From: Jiella soli
Lineage (GTDB): Bacteria > Pseudomonadota > Alphaproteobacteria > Rhizobiales > Rhizobiaceae
Assembly: GCF_020615385.1 (NCBI RefSeq)
Contig: NZ_JAJAVB010000025.1
Location: forward strand, 1 to 64,000
Length of the DNA: 64,000 nucleotides
Direction: 5' to 3'
Positions 25,844 through 33,952 of this stretch are shown here, one piece after another (position 1 is the stretch's first letter; each line of letters begins with the position of its first letter). Under the pieces are notes generated by a model, which saw nothing but the letters and a program-made list of their open reading frames with translations, did not search any database and had not been told where the DNA came from. Made by a program: the position numbers and the translations under genes.

Positions 25844-27117
25844 CGTGCCTTGGTCAGGTGCCAGTGGAGAACCGGCATGGCCGGCTTGAAGCCGCGATAG
25901 GGTCCGACCTTTTCGGCCCGCTCCACCCCGATCCGCATCAGTTCGCCGCCGAGCCGGGCGTGCAGGTCGAGCAGGATCGCCTCCGATTCCAGCGTCACGG
26001 CATGGGCGACGATCCGTCCGCCGGGCTTGAGCGCATCAAAGGCGCCGTCGAAGACGCCGTCGGTGAGGCCGCCGCCGATGAAGACCGCATCCGGCGCGGG
26101 AAGGCCGGCATAGGCCGCCGGCGCCGCGCCTTCGAGCATTCGCAGGTCCGGCACGCCCAGCGTCGCGGCGTTCTCCGCGATCATTGCGAGGCGTTCCGGC
26201 TTGGGCTCGATGGCGATCGCGGCCATGCGCGGACCCGCGCGCAGCCATTCCACGGCGATCGAGCCGGAGCCCGCCCCGACGTCCCAGAGGAGCGCGCCGG
26301 GCAGGGGCTCCAGCGCCGCTATGGCAAGCGCGCGCAGCACCCGCTTGGTCATCTTGCCGTCGTGGACGAAGGCGTCGTCGGGAAGACCCGGCACCTGTGC
26401 GCGCGGCGTCGCGGCGCGGCCGGCGCTGCATTCGATCGCGACCGTGTTCAGCGATGCGCCGTCCTCGAGGTCGAAGCCGGCCGCCGTCGTCGTCAAAAGC
26501 CGCTCGCGCTCGCCGCCGAGATGTTCGCAGATTGTGATCCGGCTCGGTCCGTATCCTCTTGCGGTGAGGATCCGCGCGATCTCGCGCGGCGAGGTCTCGT
26601 CCTCGGACAGGATCAGGAGCCGCGCATCCGGCGCAAGATGGCGCGACAGGGCGTCGACCGGCCTGGCGTGGACCGTGAGGCAGGTGCAGTCGGCAAGCGG
26701 CCAGCGGAGCCGGCTCGCCGCGAGCGAGAAGGCGGACGGGGCCGGGATGACCCGCATCTCGTCCGCCGGCACATGGCGGGCGAGCGTCGCGCCGACGCCG
26801 AACCACATCGGATCGCCGGTGGCGAGCACGACGGTGGGAAAGCCCGTCCGCTCGAGCAGGCGGTCGAGGGAATCGGAGAAGGGCTTGTCCCAGAGGATCG
26901 TCTCGGCCGCCGTGTCGCCGAGCATGGATAGATGCCGCTCACCCCCGAAAATCGCCTCGGCCCGGTCGAGAGCCGCAAGCGCTTCGCCCGACAGGCTCGC
27001 AAGGCCGGCATCGCCGATGCCGACGACAGTGAGCCAGGGCCCGCCGGTTCGTGCGTCCGGCGCCTCGGCATCATCCGCCGTGCGCCCGCTCAGCCAAGGG
27101 CGAACCGGATCGGCCAT
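25840..27117 (-). CDS. cobL: Precorrin-6B C5,15-methyltransferase (decarboxylating)
   Basis: A 425-residue bifunctional enzyme with a CbiE-like N-terminal methyltransferase (TVVGIGDAGLASLSGEALAALDRAEAIFGGERHLSML, VVLATGDPMWFGVG) and a CbiT-like C-terminal SAM fold (ALLWDVGAGSGSIAVEWLRAGPRMAAIAIEPKPERLAMIAENAATLG). It methylates C-5 and C-15 and decarboxylates the acetate side chain. The order CbiE-CbiT in one chain is usual for CobL. It starts one base after the cobH-fusion stop. Confidence 0.96.
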   Translation of the reverse strand: MADPVRPWLSGRTADDAEAPDARTGGPWLTVVGIGDAGLASLSGEALAALDRAEAIFGGERHLSMLGDTAAETILWDKPFSDSLDRLLERTGFPTVVLATGDPMWFGVGATLARHVPADEMRVIPAPSAFSLAASRLRWPLADCTCLTVHARPVDALSRHLAPDARLLILSEDETSPREIARILTARGYGPSRITICEHLGGERERLLTTTAAGFDLEDGASLNTVAIECSAGRAATPRAQVPGLPDDAFVHDGKMTKRVLRALAIAALEPLPGALLWDVGAGSGSIAVEWLRAGPRMAAIAIEPKPERLAMIAENAATLGVPDLRMLEGAAPAAYAGLPAPDAVFIGGGLTDGVFDGAFDALKPGGRIVAHAVTLESEAILLDLHARLGGELMRIGVERAEKVGPYRGFKPAMPVLHWHLTKAR

Positions 27118-27118
27118 G

Positions 27119-28675
27119 TCACTCGAGACCCTTGGCGAGGGCGTTGACCGCCGCCGCCGCGAGGGCGCTGCCGCCGCGGCGCCCGGAGAGGGTGACGAAG
27201 GGTATGCCGCGCGAATCGGCGGCGAGCGCGGCCTTGGCCTCGGCCGCGCCGACGAAGCCGACCGGCAGGCCGATGATCAGCGCCGGCTTCGGGGCGCCCT
27301 CGTCGAGGCGTTCCAGCAGCCGGAACAGTGCCGTCGGCGCATTGCCGATCGCAATCACCGCGCCCTCCATGAGGTCGGTCCACAGATCGACCTGGGCGGC
27401 CGAGCGCGTCGTCTCGTCGCGCTCGGCCAGCCGGCGCGTGCGCGGATCGGTCAGACGGCAGATGATCTTGTTCTGATGCGGCATGTTGGCCGAGATGATG
27501 CCGTGCGAGACCATTTCCGAATCGCACAGGATCGGCGCGCCGGACTGCAGCGCGGCACGGCCAGCCGCGACCGCGCCCTCCGAAACGACAAGGTCGGCGG
27601 TGATGTCGGTCATGCCGCAGGCGTGGATCATGCGGATGGCGAGATCCTGCGCGTCCTCCGCCACGCCCGACAGATCGGCCTCCTCGCGGATGATCCGGAA
27701 GCTTTCCGCATAGATCGCCGCGGGATCGCGCAGATAGCCCCGCGTCGGCGCCACGGCGATCGAGGGTTCCTCGAGGCTGTCGTCGACCACCAACTGGCCG
27801 AGGCCGGCAATCCAGCCTTCCTCGGACAAAACGGCGCGGCGTTCGTCTTCGGAGAGATCGTTCGGTTCGGCAAGCAGCATGTCCAGCCGGCCGTCGGCGT
27901 CGACGCGGGCGAACAGCTCGGCGAAGAACTCGACCTGCGCCTCGTCGAGACAGGACTTCTCGCCCTTCTCGATCGGCAGGAGGCCGGGATAGATCTCGGC
28001 GAGCACGATCGGCTGGGAGAGATCTTCGGCAAAGTGCGTCTGGAACGGCCAGACTGCGAGCTTGCCGGCAAATTCCGCGTCGCGGCGCAGATGTTCGAGC
28101 CGGGCGATGCCGGTGATCGCCTGGCTGCCGACCGAGCCGGTGAAGTTGAGTTTCCAGACCGGCTGCGCCCGCACCGTGCGGGATTCCGCCATGCGGTGCT
28201 CGGGCAGCGCGGTCGGATAGGGGTTGGGCTTGGCGACCGACAGGCCGGGGATCTCCTGGTGCATCGGGCGGCCCCAATACATTGGCGCGAAGGCGAGCCG
28301 TTCGCGGTTGAGCCGGCCCGGCACCTCGAAGCGGTTGGAGAAATTGTCGTCCCGGTCCTGCATCGCCTCGGCGAAATAGGCCCAGAGCGCCTGCCAGTCG
28401 GCCTCGCCGGTGATCGCGGCGGCAGCTCCCGCCGGATAGCCCATCGGGAAGTCGAAGCCGGCGATCACCCGCTTTTCCTCCGCGAGCGCGTCGCGGAAGA
28501 ATTGCCGGAGTTTTGCCATGGCCGCCGAGCGCGTCGGCGGGTTGACCGTCTCGATCAGTCGGGCCTCGCGGCCGTTGCGTTCGGCGAAGGCGATCCAGAT
28601 GGAATCCTTGCCGGTCGTCGGCGTGTTGGAAGCCGACCAGTCGACGATCGCGTAACGGTCGAACAATGCGGTCAT
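27119..28675 (-). CDS. cobH: DUF429-like domain fused to precorrin-8X methylmutase
   Basis: A 518-residue two-part protein. The C-terminal part (about 305-518) is a complete CobH/CbiC, which moves the C-11 methyl to C-12. It shows YLRDPAAIYAESFRIIREEADL, the catalytic histidine in AIRMIHACGM (H351), and ILCDSEMVSHGI. The N-terminal part (about 1-300) is not a corrin enzyme I know: it shows VDWSASNTPTTGKDSIW (D12), IAGFDFPMGYP (D75) and VLAEIYPGLLP (E227), three acidic motifs in the arrangement of DUF429-type RNase H-like folds. Similar stand-alone proteins are found beside cob genes in alphaproteobacteria, sometimes mislabelled CbiG. Its start overlaps the cbiX stop (ATGA). Confidence 0.88.
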   Translation of the reverse strand: MTALFDRYAIVDWSASNTPTTGKDSIWIAFAERNGREARLIETVNPPTRSAAMAKLRQFFRDALAEEKRVIAGFDFPMGYPAGAAAAITGEADWQALWAYFAEAMQDRDDNFSNRFEVPGRLNRERLAFAPMYWGRPMHQEIPGLSVAKPNPYPTALPEHRMAESRTVRAQPVWKLNFTGSVGSQAITGIARLEHLRRDAEFAGKLAVWPFQTHFAEDLSQPIVLAEIYPGLLPIEKGEKSCLDEAQVEFFAELFARVDADGRLDMLLAEPNDLSEDERRAVLSEEGWIAGLGQLVVDDSLEEPSIAVAPTRGYLRDPAAIYAESFRIIREEADLSGVAEDAQDLAIRMIHACGMTDITADLVVSEGAVAAGRAALQSGAPILCDSEMVSHGIISANMPHQNKIICRLTDPRTRRLAERDETTRSAAQVDLWTDLMEGAVIAIGNAPTALFRLLERLDEGAPKPALIIGLPVGFVGAAEAKAALAADSRGIPFVTLSGRRGGSALAAAAVNALAKGLE

Positions 28676-29805
28676 CGGCGGCTCATCGATCGCGGGCCGA
28701 GCGGATGCCCGGCGTGGGGGTAGGGGTGGTGATGGTGGCCGTTGGCCCCGTGCGCGTGGCCGTGGCCATGCGCATGATCGTGATCATGCCCGCCGTCATG
28801 GTCATGATGATGTCCATCATGGTGATGGTGGTCATTGCCATGCGTATGGGCGTGCGAATGGCCGTCCTTAGCCGCGATGTCGGCCGCCCGGCAGGCGCCG
28901 GTGCAGACCGTGTCGCAGAGCGTGCAGTCGGCCGCCGAGCCGATCCCCTCGACATGGTGGTGATGGCTCTCCTGGGCGAGCCCGACCTCCGCCTCGAAGC
29001 CCAGCACCTGCTCGCGGTATTTGCACATCTGGCAGTTCATGTTGTTGGTGCCTTCGAGGATCTCGGCAAGCCGGTCGACGAAGGTCTCCACCACAAGATC
29101 GTGCGCGCCGAGATAGGGCGCCTTGAGGAATGTGATCTCCGGGTGGCGCTCGGCCACGAGGTCGGTCTGATCGTAGATGCGCCGCACCAGGACCCCGGTG
29201 AACAGGAAATAGGGAAAGACGACGATCCTCTTGTAGCCGAGACGGCTCGCATGTTCGAGGCCCGGCTCGACCAGCGGAAAGGTGACGCCGGAATAGGCGG
29301 TCTCGCCCCAGCCGAAGCCTAGCCCTTCCCAGAGCATGCGCATGACCTTGGCCACGTTGGAATTGGCGTCGGGGTCGGAGGCGCCCCGGCCGACGACGAC
29401 CAGCATGGTGTCGTGCAGCGGCTCGCCGTCATGCCAGCCGGCGGAGCGGAGGCATTCCCGGATCCGCTCGCCGGCAGCGCGGATCATCTTCGGGTCGATG
29501 CCGAGCTCGCGCCCGTAGCGGATCTCGACGCCGTTCTTGGCCGCATAGGTGTTGAGGACGGACGGGATGTCGTTCTTGGCGTGGCCGGCGGCGAACAACA
29601 TGCCCGGCAGCGCCTCGATCCGCGTGGCGCCCGAGGCGCGCAGCTGGTCGAGGCCGTCGCGGATGATCGGCTTGGCGAATTCGAGATAGCCGTATTCGGT
29701 GTACCAGTCGGGCAGCCGCGCGCGCAGCTTGTCCGCGAGGCCCGCGAATTCCGTCACCGCGCCGGCATCGCGGCTGCCGTGGCCGCAGAGCATCAAAGCC
29801 TTCAT
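28672..29805 (-). CDS. cbiX: Sirohydrochlorin cobaltochelatase, long form
   Basis: A 377-residue CbiX. It inserts cobalt into sirohydrochlorin, the commitment step of the cobalt-early pathway. Residues 1 to about 270 hold two chelatase half-domains (LMLCGHGSRDAGAVTEFAGLA; LVVVGRGASDPDANSNVAKV; RIVVFPYFLFTGVLV). Then comes MNCQMCKY, an M-x-C-x-x-C motif as in the Fe-S-containing long CbiX proteins, a Cys cluster CTLCDTVCTGAC, and a tail with about 40 histidines (roughly 310-365). The tail probably stores or delivers cobalt. ATG 29805 has GGAGG seven bases upstream. It leads the corrin-ring operon and follows a candidate cobalamin riboswitch. Confidence 0.93.
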   Translation of the reverse strand: MKALMLCGHGSRDAGAVTEFAGLADKLRARLPDWYTEYGYLEFAKPIIRDGLDQLRASGATRIEALPGMLFAAGHAKNDIPSVLNTYAAKNGVEIRYGRELGIDPKMIRAAGERIRECLRSAGWHDGEPLHDTMLVVVGRGASDPDANSNVAKVMRMLWEGLGFGWGETAYSGVTFPLVEPGLEHASRLGYKRIVVFPYFLFTGVLVRRIYDQTDLVAERHPEITFLKAPYLGAHDLVVETFVDRLAEILEGTNNMNCQMCKYREQVLGFEAEVGLAQESHHHHVEGIGSAADCTLCDTVCTGACRAADIAAKDGHSHAHTHGNDHHHHDGHHHDHDGGHDHDHAHGHGHAHGANGHHHHPYPHAGHPLGPRSMSRR

Positions 29806-29844
29806 GAGATCGCCTCCGTCCTTCTGTCTCGACGCCGGAGGAGC

Positions 29845-29960
29845 CGCCGCCGGCGACAGGCCGGATGGCGAATCGATCCGACAGCTTCCGTCTAGGCCCC
29901 CTGCTTGGGTCGGCCGCACCGGAATCCGTTTCAGCCCGTCGGGCGGGCACCGTCAGTGAA
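29845..29960 (-). promoter_or_regulatory. Candidate cobalamin riboswitch (divergent)
   Basis: On the minus strand, GGTGCCCGCCC-GACGGGCTGAAACGG-ATTCCGGTGCGG (from about 29952 down to 29914) resembles the conserved 5' half of cobalamin riboswitches, and GCCATCCGGCCTGTCGCC (29869-29852) resembles the B12 box. The middle section, with AGGGGGCC and GAAGCTGTC, is less regular than in classical members. It ends about 45 bases before the cbiX ATG. Between them GCCGGCGGCGGC can pair with sequence near CCGGCG, which could serve as the expression platform. Covariance scoring is needed to be certain. Confidence 0.6.
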
Positions 29961-30084
29961 GGGCAAGCGGTAGAGGGGATTTCCGGCGCGGTCAAATGGG
30001 CCGCAGCGGAAAGTCTCCCGGTCAGTCGCGGCGGCCGGTGCGCTCGAAGCAAAGCCGGGCCGCCGGCCGGGCCGGCCGCATGGC

Positions 30085-32040
30085 TCAAGCGGACGCGACC
30101 GACGGAAGGGCGGGCGCGCGGGCCGGTATCTCGGAATGAGCGCCATGCTCGGCGAACCAGGAGACGATGTCGTCGGCGGGGATCGGTCTGCCGAAATAAT
30201 ATCCCTGGAAATGCCGGAATCCGAGGCCGTGGAGAATGTGCAGCTGGTCCGCCTCCTCGACGCCTTCGACGATGCAGCTGAGATCGACCGAGGAACACAG
30301 CGCCAGGATCGAGCAGAGGAGATTGCGTCCCTGCACCGTTCCGCATTCGCCGACGAAGCTGCGATCGATCTTCACCTTGTTCACCGCCAGCCGGTTCAGA
30401 TAGCTGAGGCTCGAATAGCCGGTACCGAAGTCGTCGAGCGCGATCTCGACGCCGAGCGCCCGAAGGAGGTCGATCGACTGCCGGGCGGCCTCGAAATCGG
30501 CCAGGACGGCGGTCTCGGTCAGCTCGATGATCAACCTCGAAGCATCGACCCCGCTCTTGCGCACCAGCGAGACGAGGATGAGCATCATCGCCGGCGTGAC
30601 GTCGTGGGCGGACAGGTTGAAGGACAGCTTCACCCCCGCCGGAAGCCGCTCGACGAGCTTCAGCGCCTTCGCCAGAAGGAGCGGCGTAAGCTTCTGGATC
30701 AGCCCTGTGCGTTCGGCGACGCAGATGAAGATATCAGGCCGGACATTGCCGAGCGTCGGGCTCCGCCAGCGGGCGAGAGCTTCGACCGCGAAGGCCCGCC
30801 CCGTCCTGCCGTCGACGATCGGCTGCAGATGGATCTCCATCTCGCTTTCGAGGTCGGCCGTCCTGAGGGCCGCCTCGACGGCCCGGTCTGACTGGATCTC
30901 GGTCTCGTGGTCGATGGAGTAGAGCGTCGCGGTGCCGCGGGCGGCGAGCTTCGAGCGATAGAGCGCATAGTCGGCGTGGTCGAACAGCTGGTGCGCCGTC
31001 GCGCCGGCACCCGGAAACTCGGCAACGCCGCAGGACGCGCCGATGGATACCGACAGCCCGTCGATGTCGAAGGGCAGGGACAAGACGTCGCAGACGCGTT
31101 GGGCGAGGGCGAGGGCACCTTTGCCGTCGTCCTCGGCCAGCATGCCGAATTCGTCTCCCCCCAGTCTCGCCACGAGCACCGTCCCGTCGACGCAATCCCG
31201 CAGCCTGTCTCCGACCTTTTCGAGGAGCCGGTCGCCGACGAGATGGCCGTGCGTGTCGTTGATCGGCTTGAAGCGGTCGAGATCGAGGACGATGACGCAG
31301 AAGCCGTCGCCCCCGTGCTCGACGCGGCTCGCGAGCTCCGCCAGGAAGTGCCGTCGGTTCGGCAGGCCGACCAGGACGTCGGTATGGGCAAGCCGCAGGT
31401 TCTCCCGGCCCAGACGCTCGGTTTCGCCGCGCGAGGCGATCAGCTCGGCGAAGCTGCGAAAGCTGTTGAACACGACCTGGATCATCACGCATGTGACCAG
31501 GAACATGTTCATGCCGATCGCCACGAGCACGGAATTGCCGCTTGACAGATAGAAGGCGAGAGAGGGGACCGATACCACCAGCGTGACGGCAAGGGCCGCC
31601 TGCGGCAGATGCAGCAGGCAGAAGATGCAGCCGATGACCGTGACCGCGATGAACACCGCCACATGCGCATGCTCATAGGCGCCGCCATAGGAATTCAGCC
31701 CGAGCGACCAGGCGCAATAGCCGGCGGAGAGGACAGCCGCCAGGAGGATGGTGAGCTGCAGCTGCGCTCTTGCGCTCGCCACGCCCGTCGGCCGGTTGCG
31801 TCTGAGAACCCAGTCCACCAGCCGCCAGACGGAGACCGTGACGAGAACGAGCGGCACTCCGACTGTCATCCAGTCCGGGGCAAGACCATGATGGGTGTAG
31901 GCAACGGCGGCCGCATTGACGCAGAGGAGTGCATAGAGCAGCGGCACCTGCCGCTGCAGCTCCTTGTGCTGCTCCAAGATGACCTCTGCCGCAGCGTGCC
32001 TGAGGCACAGCCAGCCGACAACCTTCGAAATGGGCATCAT
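30085..32040 (-). CDS. Membrane GGDEF-EAL cyclic-di-GMP enzyme
   Basis: A 651-residue protein from ATG 32040, or 660 residues from TTG 32067. About six membrane helices fill the first 205 residues. Next is a GGDEF domain (about 225-385) with an intact LGGDEFGML site and no obvious RxxD inhibition site, then an EAL domain (about 400-640) with AVEALARW, ELTETAVL, DDFGTGYSSLSYL, KIDRSFV and VEGVEE, all expected metal and catalytic residues. Both synthesis and breakdown of cyclic di-GMP are therefore possible. The N-terminal membrane region is a sensor with no named domain I recognise. It stands alone downstream of acdS; the B12 operon is transcribed on the same strand after it. Confidence 0.9.
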   Translation of the reverse strand: MMPISKVVGWLCLRHAAAEVILEQHKELQRQVPLLYALLCVNAAAVAYTHHGLAPDWMTVGVPLVLVTVSVWRLVDWVLRRNRPTGVASARAQLQLTILLAAVLSAGYCAWSLGLNSYGGAYEHAHVAVFIAVTVIGCIFCLLHLPQAALAVTLVVSVPSLAFYLSSGNSVLVAIGMNMFLVTCVMIQVVFNSFRSFAELIASRGETERLGRENLRLAHTDVLVGLPNRRHFLAELASRVEHGGDGFCVIVLDLDRFKPINDTHGHLVGDRLLEKVGDRLRDCVDGTVLVARLGGDEFGMLAEDDGKGALALAQRVCDVLSLPFDIDGLSVSIGASCGVAEFPGAGATAHQLFDHADYALYRSKLAARGTATLYSIDHETEIQSDRAVEAALRTADLESEMEIHLQPIVDGRTGRAFAVEALARWRSPTLGNVRPDIFICVAERTGLIQKLTPLLLAKALKLVERLPAGVKLSFNLSAHDVTPAMMLILVSLVRKSGVDASRLIIELTETAVLADFEAARQSIDLLRALGVEIALDDFGTGYSSLSYLNRLAVNKVKIDRSFVGECGTVQGRNLLCSILALCSSVDLSCIVEGVEEADQLHILHGLGFRHFQGYYFGRPIPADDIVSWFAEHGAHSEIPARAPALPSVASA

Positions 32041-32206
32041 ATCGACCCTGAACTTCCACTTCCCCAAGGTATCGGAGAGAAGTGAACGTGAGGTGTCTTG
32101 AAGCGGCAGTCCCTCAGCGTGGCTCGGCCGCTCCGGGCCCGCCGGTCGCCTCCGCCCGACGGCGGCGCCCGCACCGAAGGATCAGGCGAACGGGGCCCGC
32201 TTCCCG

Positions 32207-33217
32207 CTAACCGTTGCGGAAGGCGTAGCCGTAGCCGCTGAGCGCGGGGGCTCCTCCGAGATGGGCGTAGAGGATCCGCGATCCGGCCGGGAAATAGTCC
32301 TTGCCGACGAGGTCGATCAGGCCCTGCATCGATTTGCCTTCATAGACCGGGTCGGTGATCATCCCTTCCAGCCGGGCGACGGTGCGGATCGCGTCCAGCG
32401 TCTCGCGTGAGGGAATGCCGTAGGCGGGGTAGGCGTAGTCGTTCACGATGACGACGTCTTCTTCGCCGATCCCGCTTCGGCCGATGAGCTCGGCGGTGTT
32501 CTGCGCGATCGAGAGAACCTGCGTCCGGGTCTGCTCCGGCGTGAACGAGGCGTCGATGCCGATCACCTTGTCGGCGCGACCGTCCGCCGCAAAGCCGACG
32601 ACCATGCCGGCATGCGTCGATCCGGTCACGGTGCAGACGACGACATAGTCGAAGCTGAAGCCGAGTTGCTTCTCCTGGGCCCGGACCTCTTCCGCGAAGC
32701 CGACATAGCCGAGACCGCCGAACTTGTGGACAGAGGCACCGGCCGGGATGGCGTAGGGCTTGCCGCCGGCCGCGCGAACCTCTTCGATCGCCGCTTCCCA
32801 GCTTTGGCGGATGCCGATGTCGAAGCCGTCGTCGACCAGCCGGACATCGGCTCCCATGATGCGCGAGAGCTGGATGTTGCCGACCCGGTCATAGACCGCG
32901 TCCTCATGCGGGACCCAGGCCTCCTGGACGAGGCGGCACTTCATGCCGAGCTTGGCTGCCGTCGCTGCGACCATGCGCGTGTGGTTGGACTGCACGCCGC
33001 CGATCGAGACCAGCGTGTCGGCGCCCGAGGCAATCGCATCCGGCACGATATATTCGAGCTTGCGCAGCTTGTTGCCGCCAAAGGCCAGGCCGGAATTGCA
33101 GTCCTCGCGCTTGGCGAAGATTTCGACCTTGCCGCCGAGATGCTCCGAGAGGCGGGCAAGCGGCTCGATCGGCGTCGGGCCGAAGGTGAGGGGATAGCGT
33201 TCGAATTGTTCCAGCAT
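32207..33217 (-). CDS. acdS: 1-aminocyclopropane-1-carboxylate deaminase
   Basis: A 336-residue PLP enzyme that opens ACC, the plant ethylene precursor, to 2-oxobutyrate and ammonia. It reads like ACC deaminase throughout: [21 protein letters not shown] (PLP lysine, K50), [30 protein letters not shown] (active-site Tyr), [11 protein letters not shown] (the Tyr-Glu pair that distinguishes ACC deaminase from D-cysteine desulfhydrase) and [14 protein letters not shown] with the second diagnostic Leu. All residues used to separate true AcdS from its homologues are kept. The divergent acdR is its regulator. It points to association with plants, or to use of ACC or D-amino acids as nitrogen source. 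Confidence 0.95.
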   Translation of the reverse strand: MLEQFERYPLTFGPTPIEPLARLSEHLGGKVEIFAKREDCNSGLAFGGNKLRKLEYIVPDAIASGADTLVSIGGVQSNHTRMVAATAAKLGMKCRLVQEAWVPHEDAVYDRVGNIQLSRIMGADVRLVDDGFDIGIRQSWEAAIEEVRAAGGKPYAIPAGASVHKFGGLGYVGFAEEVRAQEKQLGFSFDYVVVCTVTGSTHAGMVVGFAADGRADKVIGIDASFTPEQTRTQVLSIAQNTAELIGRSGIGEEDVVIVNDYAYPAYGIPSRETLDAIRTVARLEGMITDPVYEGKSMQGLIDLVGKDYFPAGSRILYAHLGGAPALSGYGYAFRNG

Positions 33218-33277
33218 GACGATCTCGAAAGGGGGGACGGGAGCCGCAGATTACCGCAGAAACCGCTGGAACGTCCT

Positions 33278-33341
33278 TCCGATTTTGCCCATGATTAGGT
33301 CCGATAAAATAGGGATTTCGGCGCAACACGAGCTGATCGGA
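33278..33341. promoter_or_regulatory. Repeated TCCGAT half-sites, possible AcdR sites
   Basis: TCCGAT occurs at 33278-33283 and 33300-33305, 22 bases (two helical turns) apart, and its inverse ATCGGA at 33336-33341, all inside the 130-base acdS-acdR gap. Lrp-type proteins often bind phased half-sites. The block also contains AT-rich GATAAAATAGGG, which could be promoter sequence. Confidence 0.35.
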
Positions 33342-33347
33342 TAGAAT

Positions 33348-33833
33348 ATGGGCCCAATAGCGGAAGAAACTTCCGAAGCACTGGATCGAATCGACCGTAA
33401 GATCCTGCGCGCGCTGCAGGCGGACGGAAGCCGCTCCAATGCGGATCTCGCCAAGCTTGCCAATGTCAGCCCCGCGACCTGCCATCGCCGGACGCAGCGG
33501 CTGTTCGAGCGCGGCTTCGTCAAGGGTATTCGCGCCCGCATCGCGCCCGAGCTCGTCGGACGGGGAACCCTCGTGATCGTCGGCGTCGTCCTCGACCGCT
33601 CGACGCCGGAAAGCTTCGCGGCCTTCGAAGCGGCGGTGGCAGACATGCCGGTGGTGCTCGACTGTCATCTCGTGGCCGGCGACTTTGATTTCTTCCTGAA
33701 GATCCGCGTTCGCGACATCGCCGGATTCAACCGCCTGCATGGCGAGACGCTGATCGCGCTGCCGGGCGTGCGCCAGACCCGCACCTTCTTCGTGATGAAG
33801 GAAGTCGTCGAAGACGCGCCTCTGGATTTCTGA
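33348..33833 (+). CDS. acdR: Lrp/AsnC-family regulator of acdS
   Basis: A 161-residue Lrp-type protein: N-terminal helix-turn-helix ([49 protein letters not shown]) and a RAM ligand-binding domain ([30 protein letters not shown]). The family partner AcdR activates acdS in response to ACC, and here too the gene is divergent from acdS with a 130-base gap. ATG 33348 is the first start in frame and gives the usual length. Confidence 0.92.
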   Translation: MGPIAEETSEALDRIDRKILRALQADGSRSNADLAKLANVSPATCHRRTQRLFERGFVKGIRARIAPELVGRGTLVIVGVVLDRSTPESFAAFEAAVADMPVVLDCHLVAGDFDFFLKIRVRDIAGFNRLHGETLIALPGVRQTRTFFVMKEVVEDAPLDF

Positions 33834-33952
33834 TCCGGCGAAACGCCTGCCGGCGGGCGGCGTATCCGCGCGCGCCAGGGCTCCGGCGGCCAGATCATAT
33901 CAGCCTACTGATCCCGCTGGACGTCGGGGGGGCGACGGGCGACAAGGGCGCG

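Noticed and set aside
28690-28860. Short tandem-like repeats of CAT/ATG triplets suggesting a repeat array
   Set aside because: They are histidine codons in the CbiX tail, irregularly spaced, with no spacer-repeat structure; not a CRISPR array or satellite.
32207-33217. Apparent loss of the diagnostic glutamate in AcdS (YPAYG where YPEYG is common)
   Set aside because: Counting back from the C terminus shows that the diagnostic Tyr-Glu pair is the one in DPVYEGKSM, which is intact. The changed residue is next to another active-site tyrosine and is not diagnostic.
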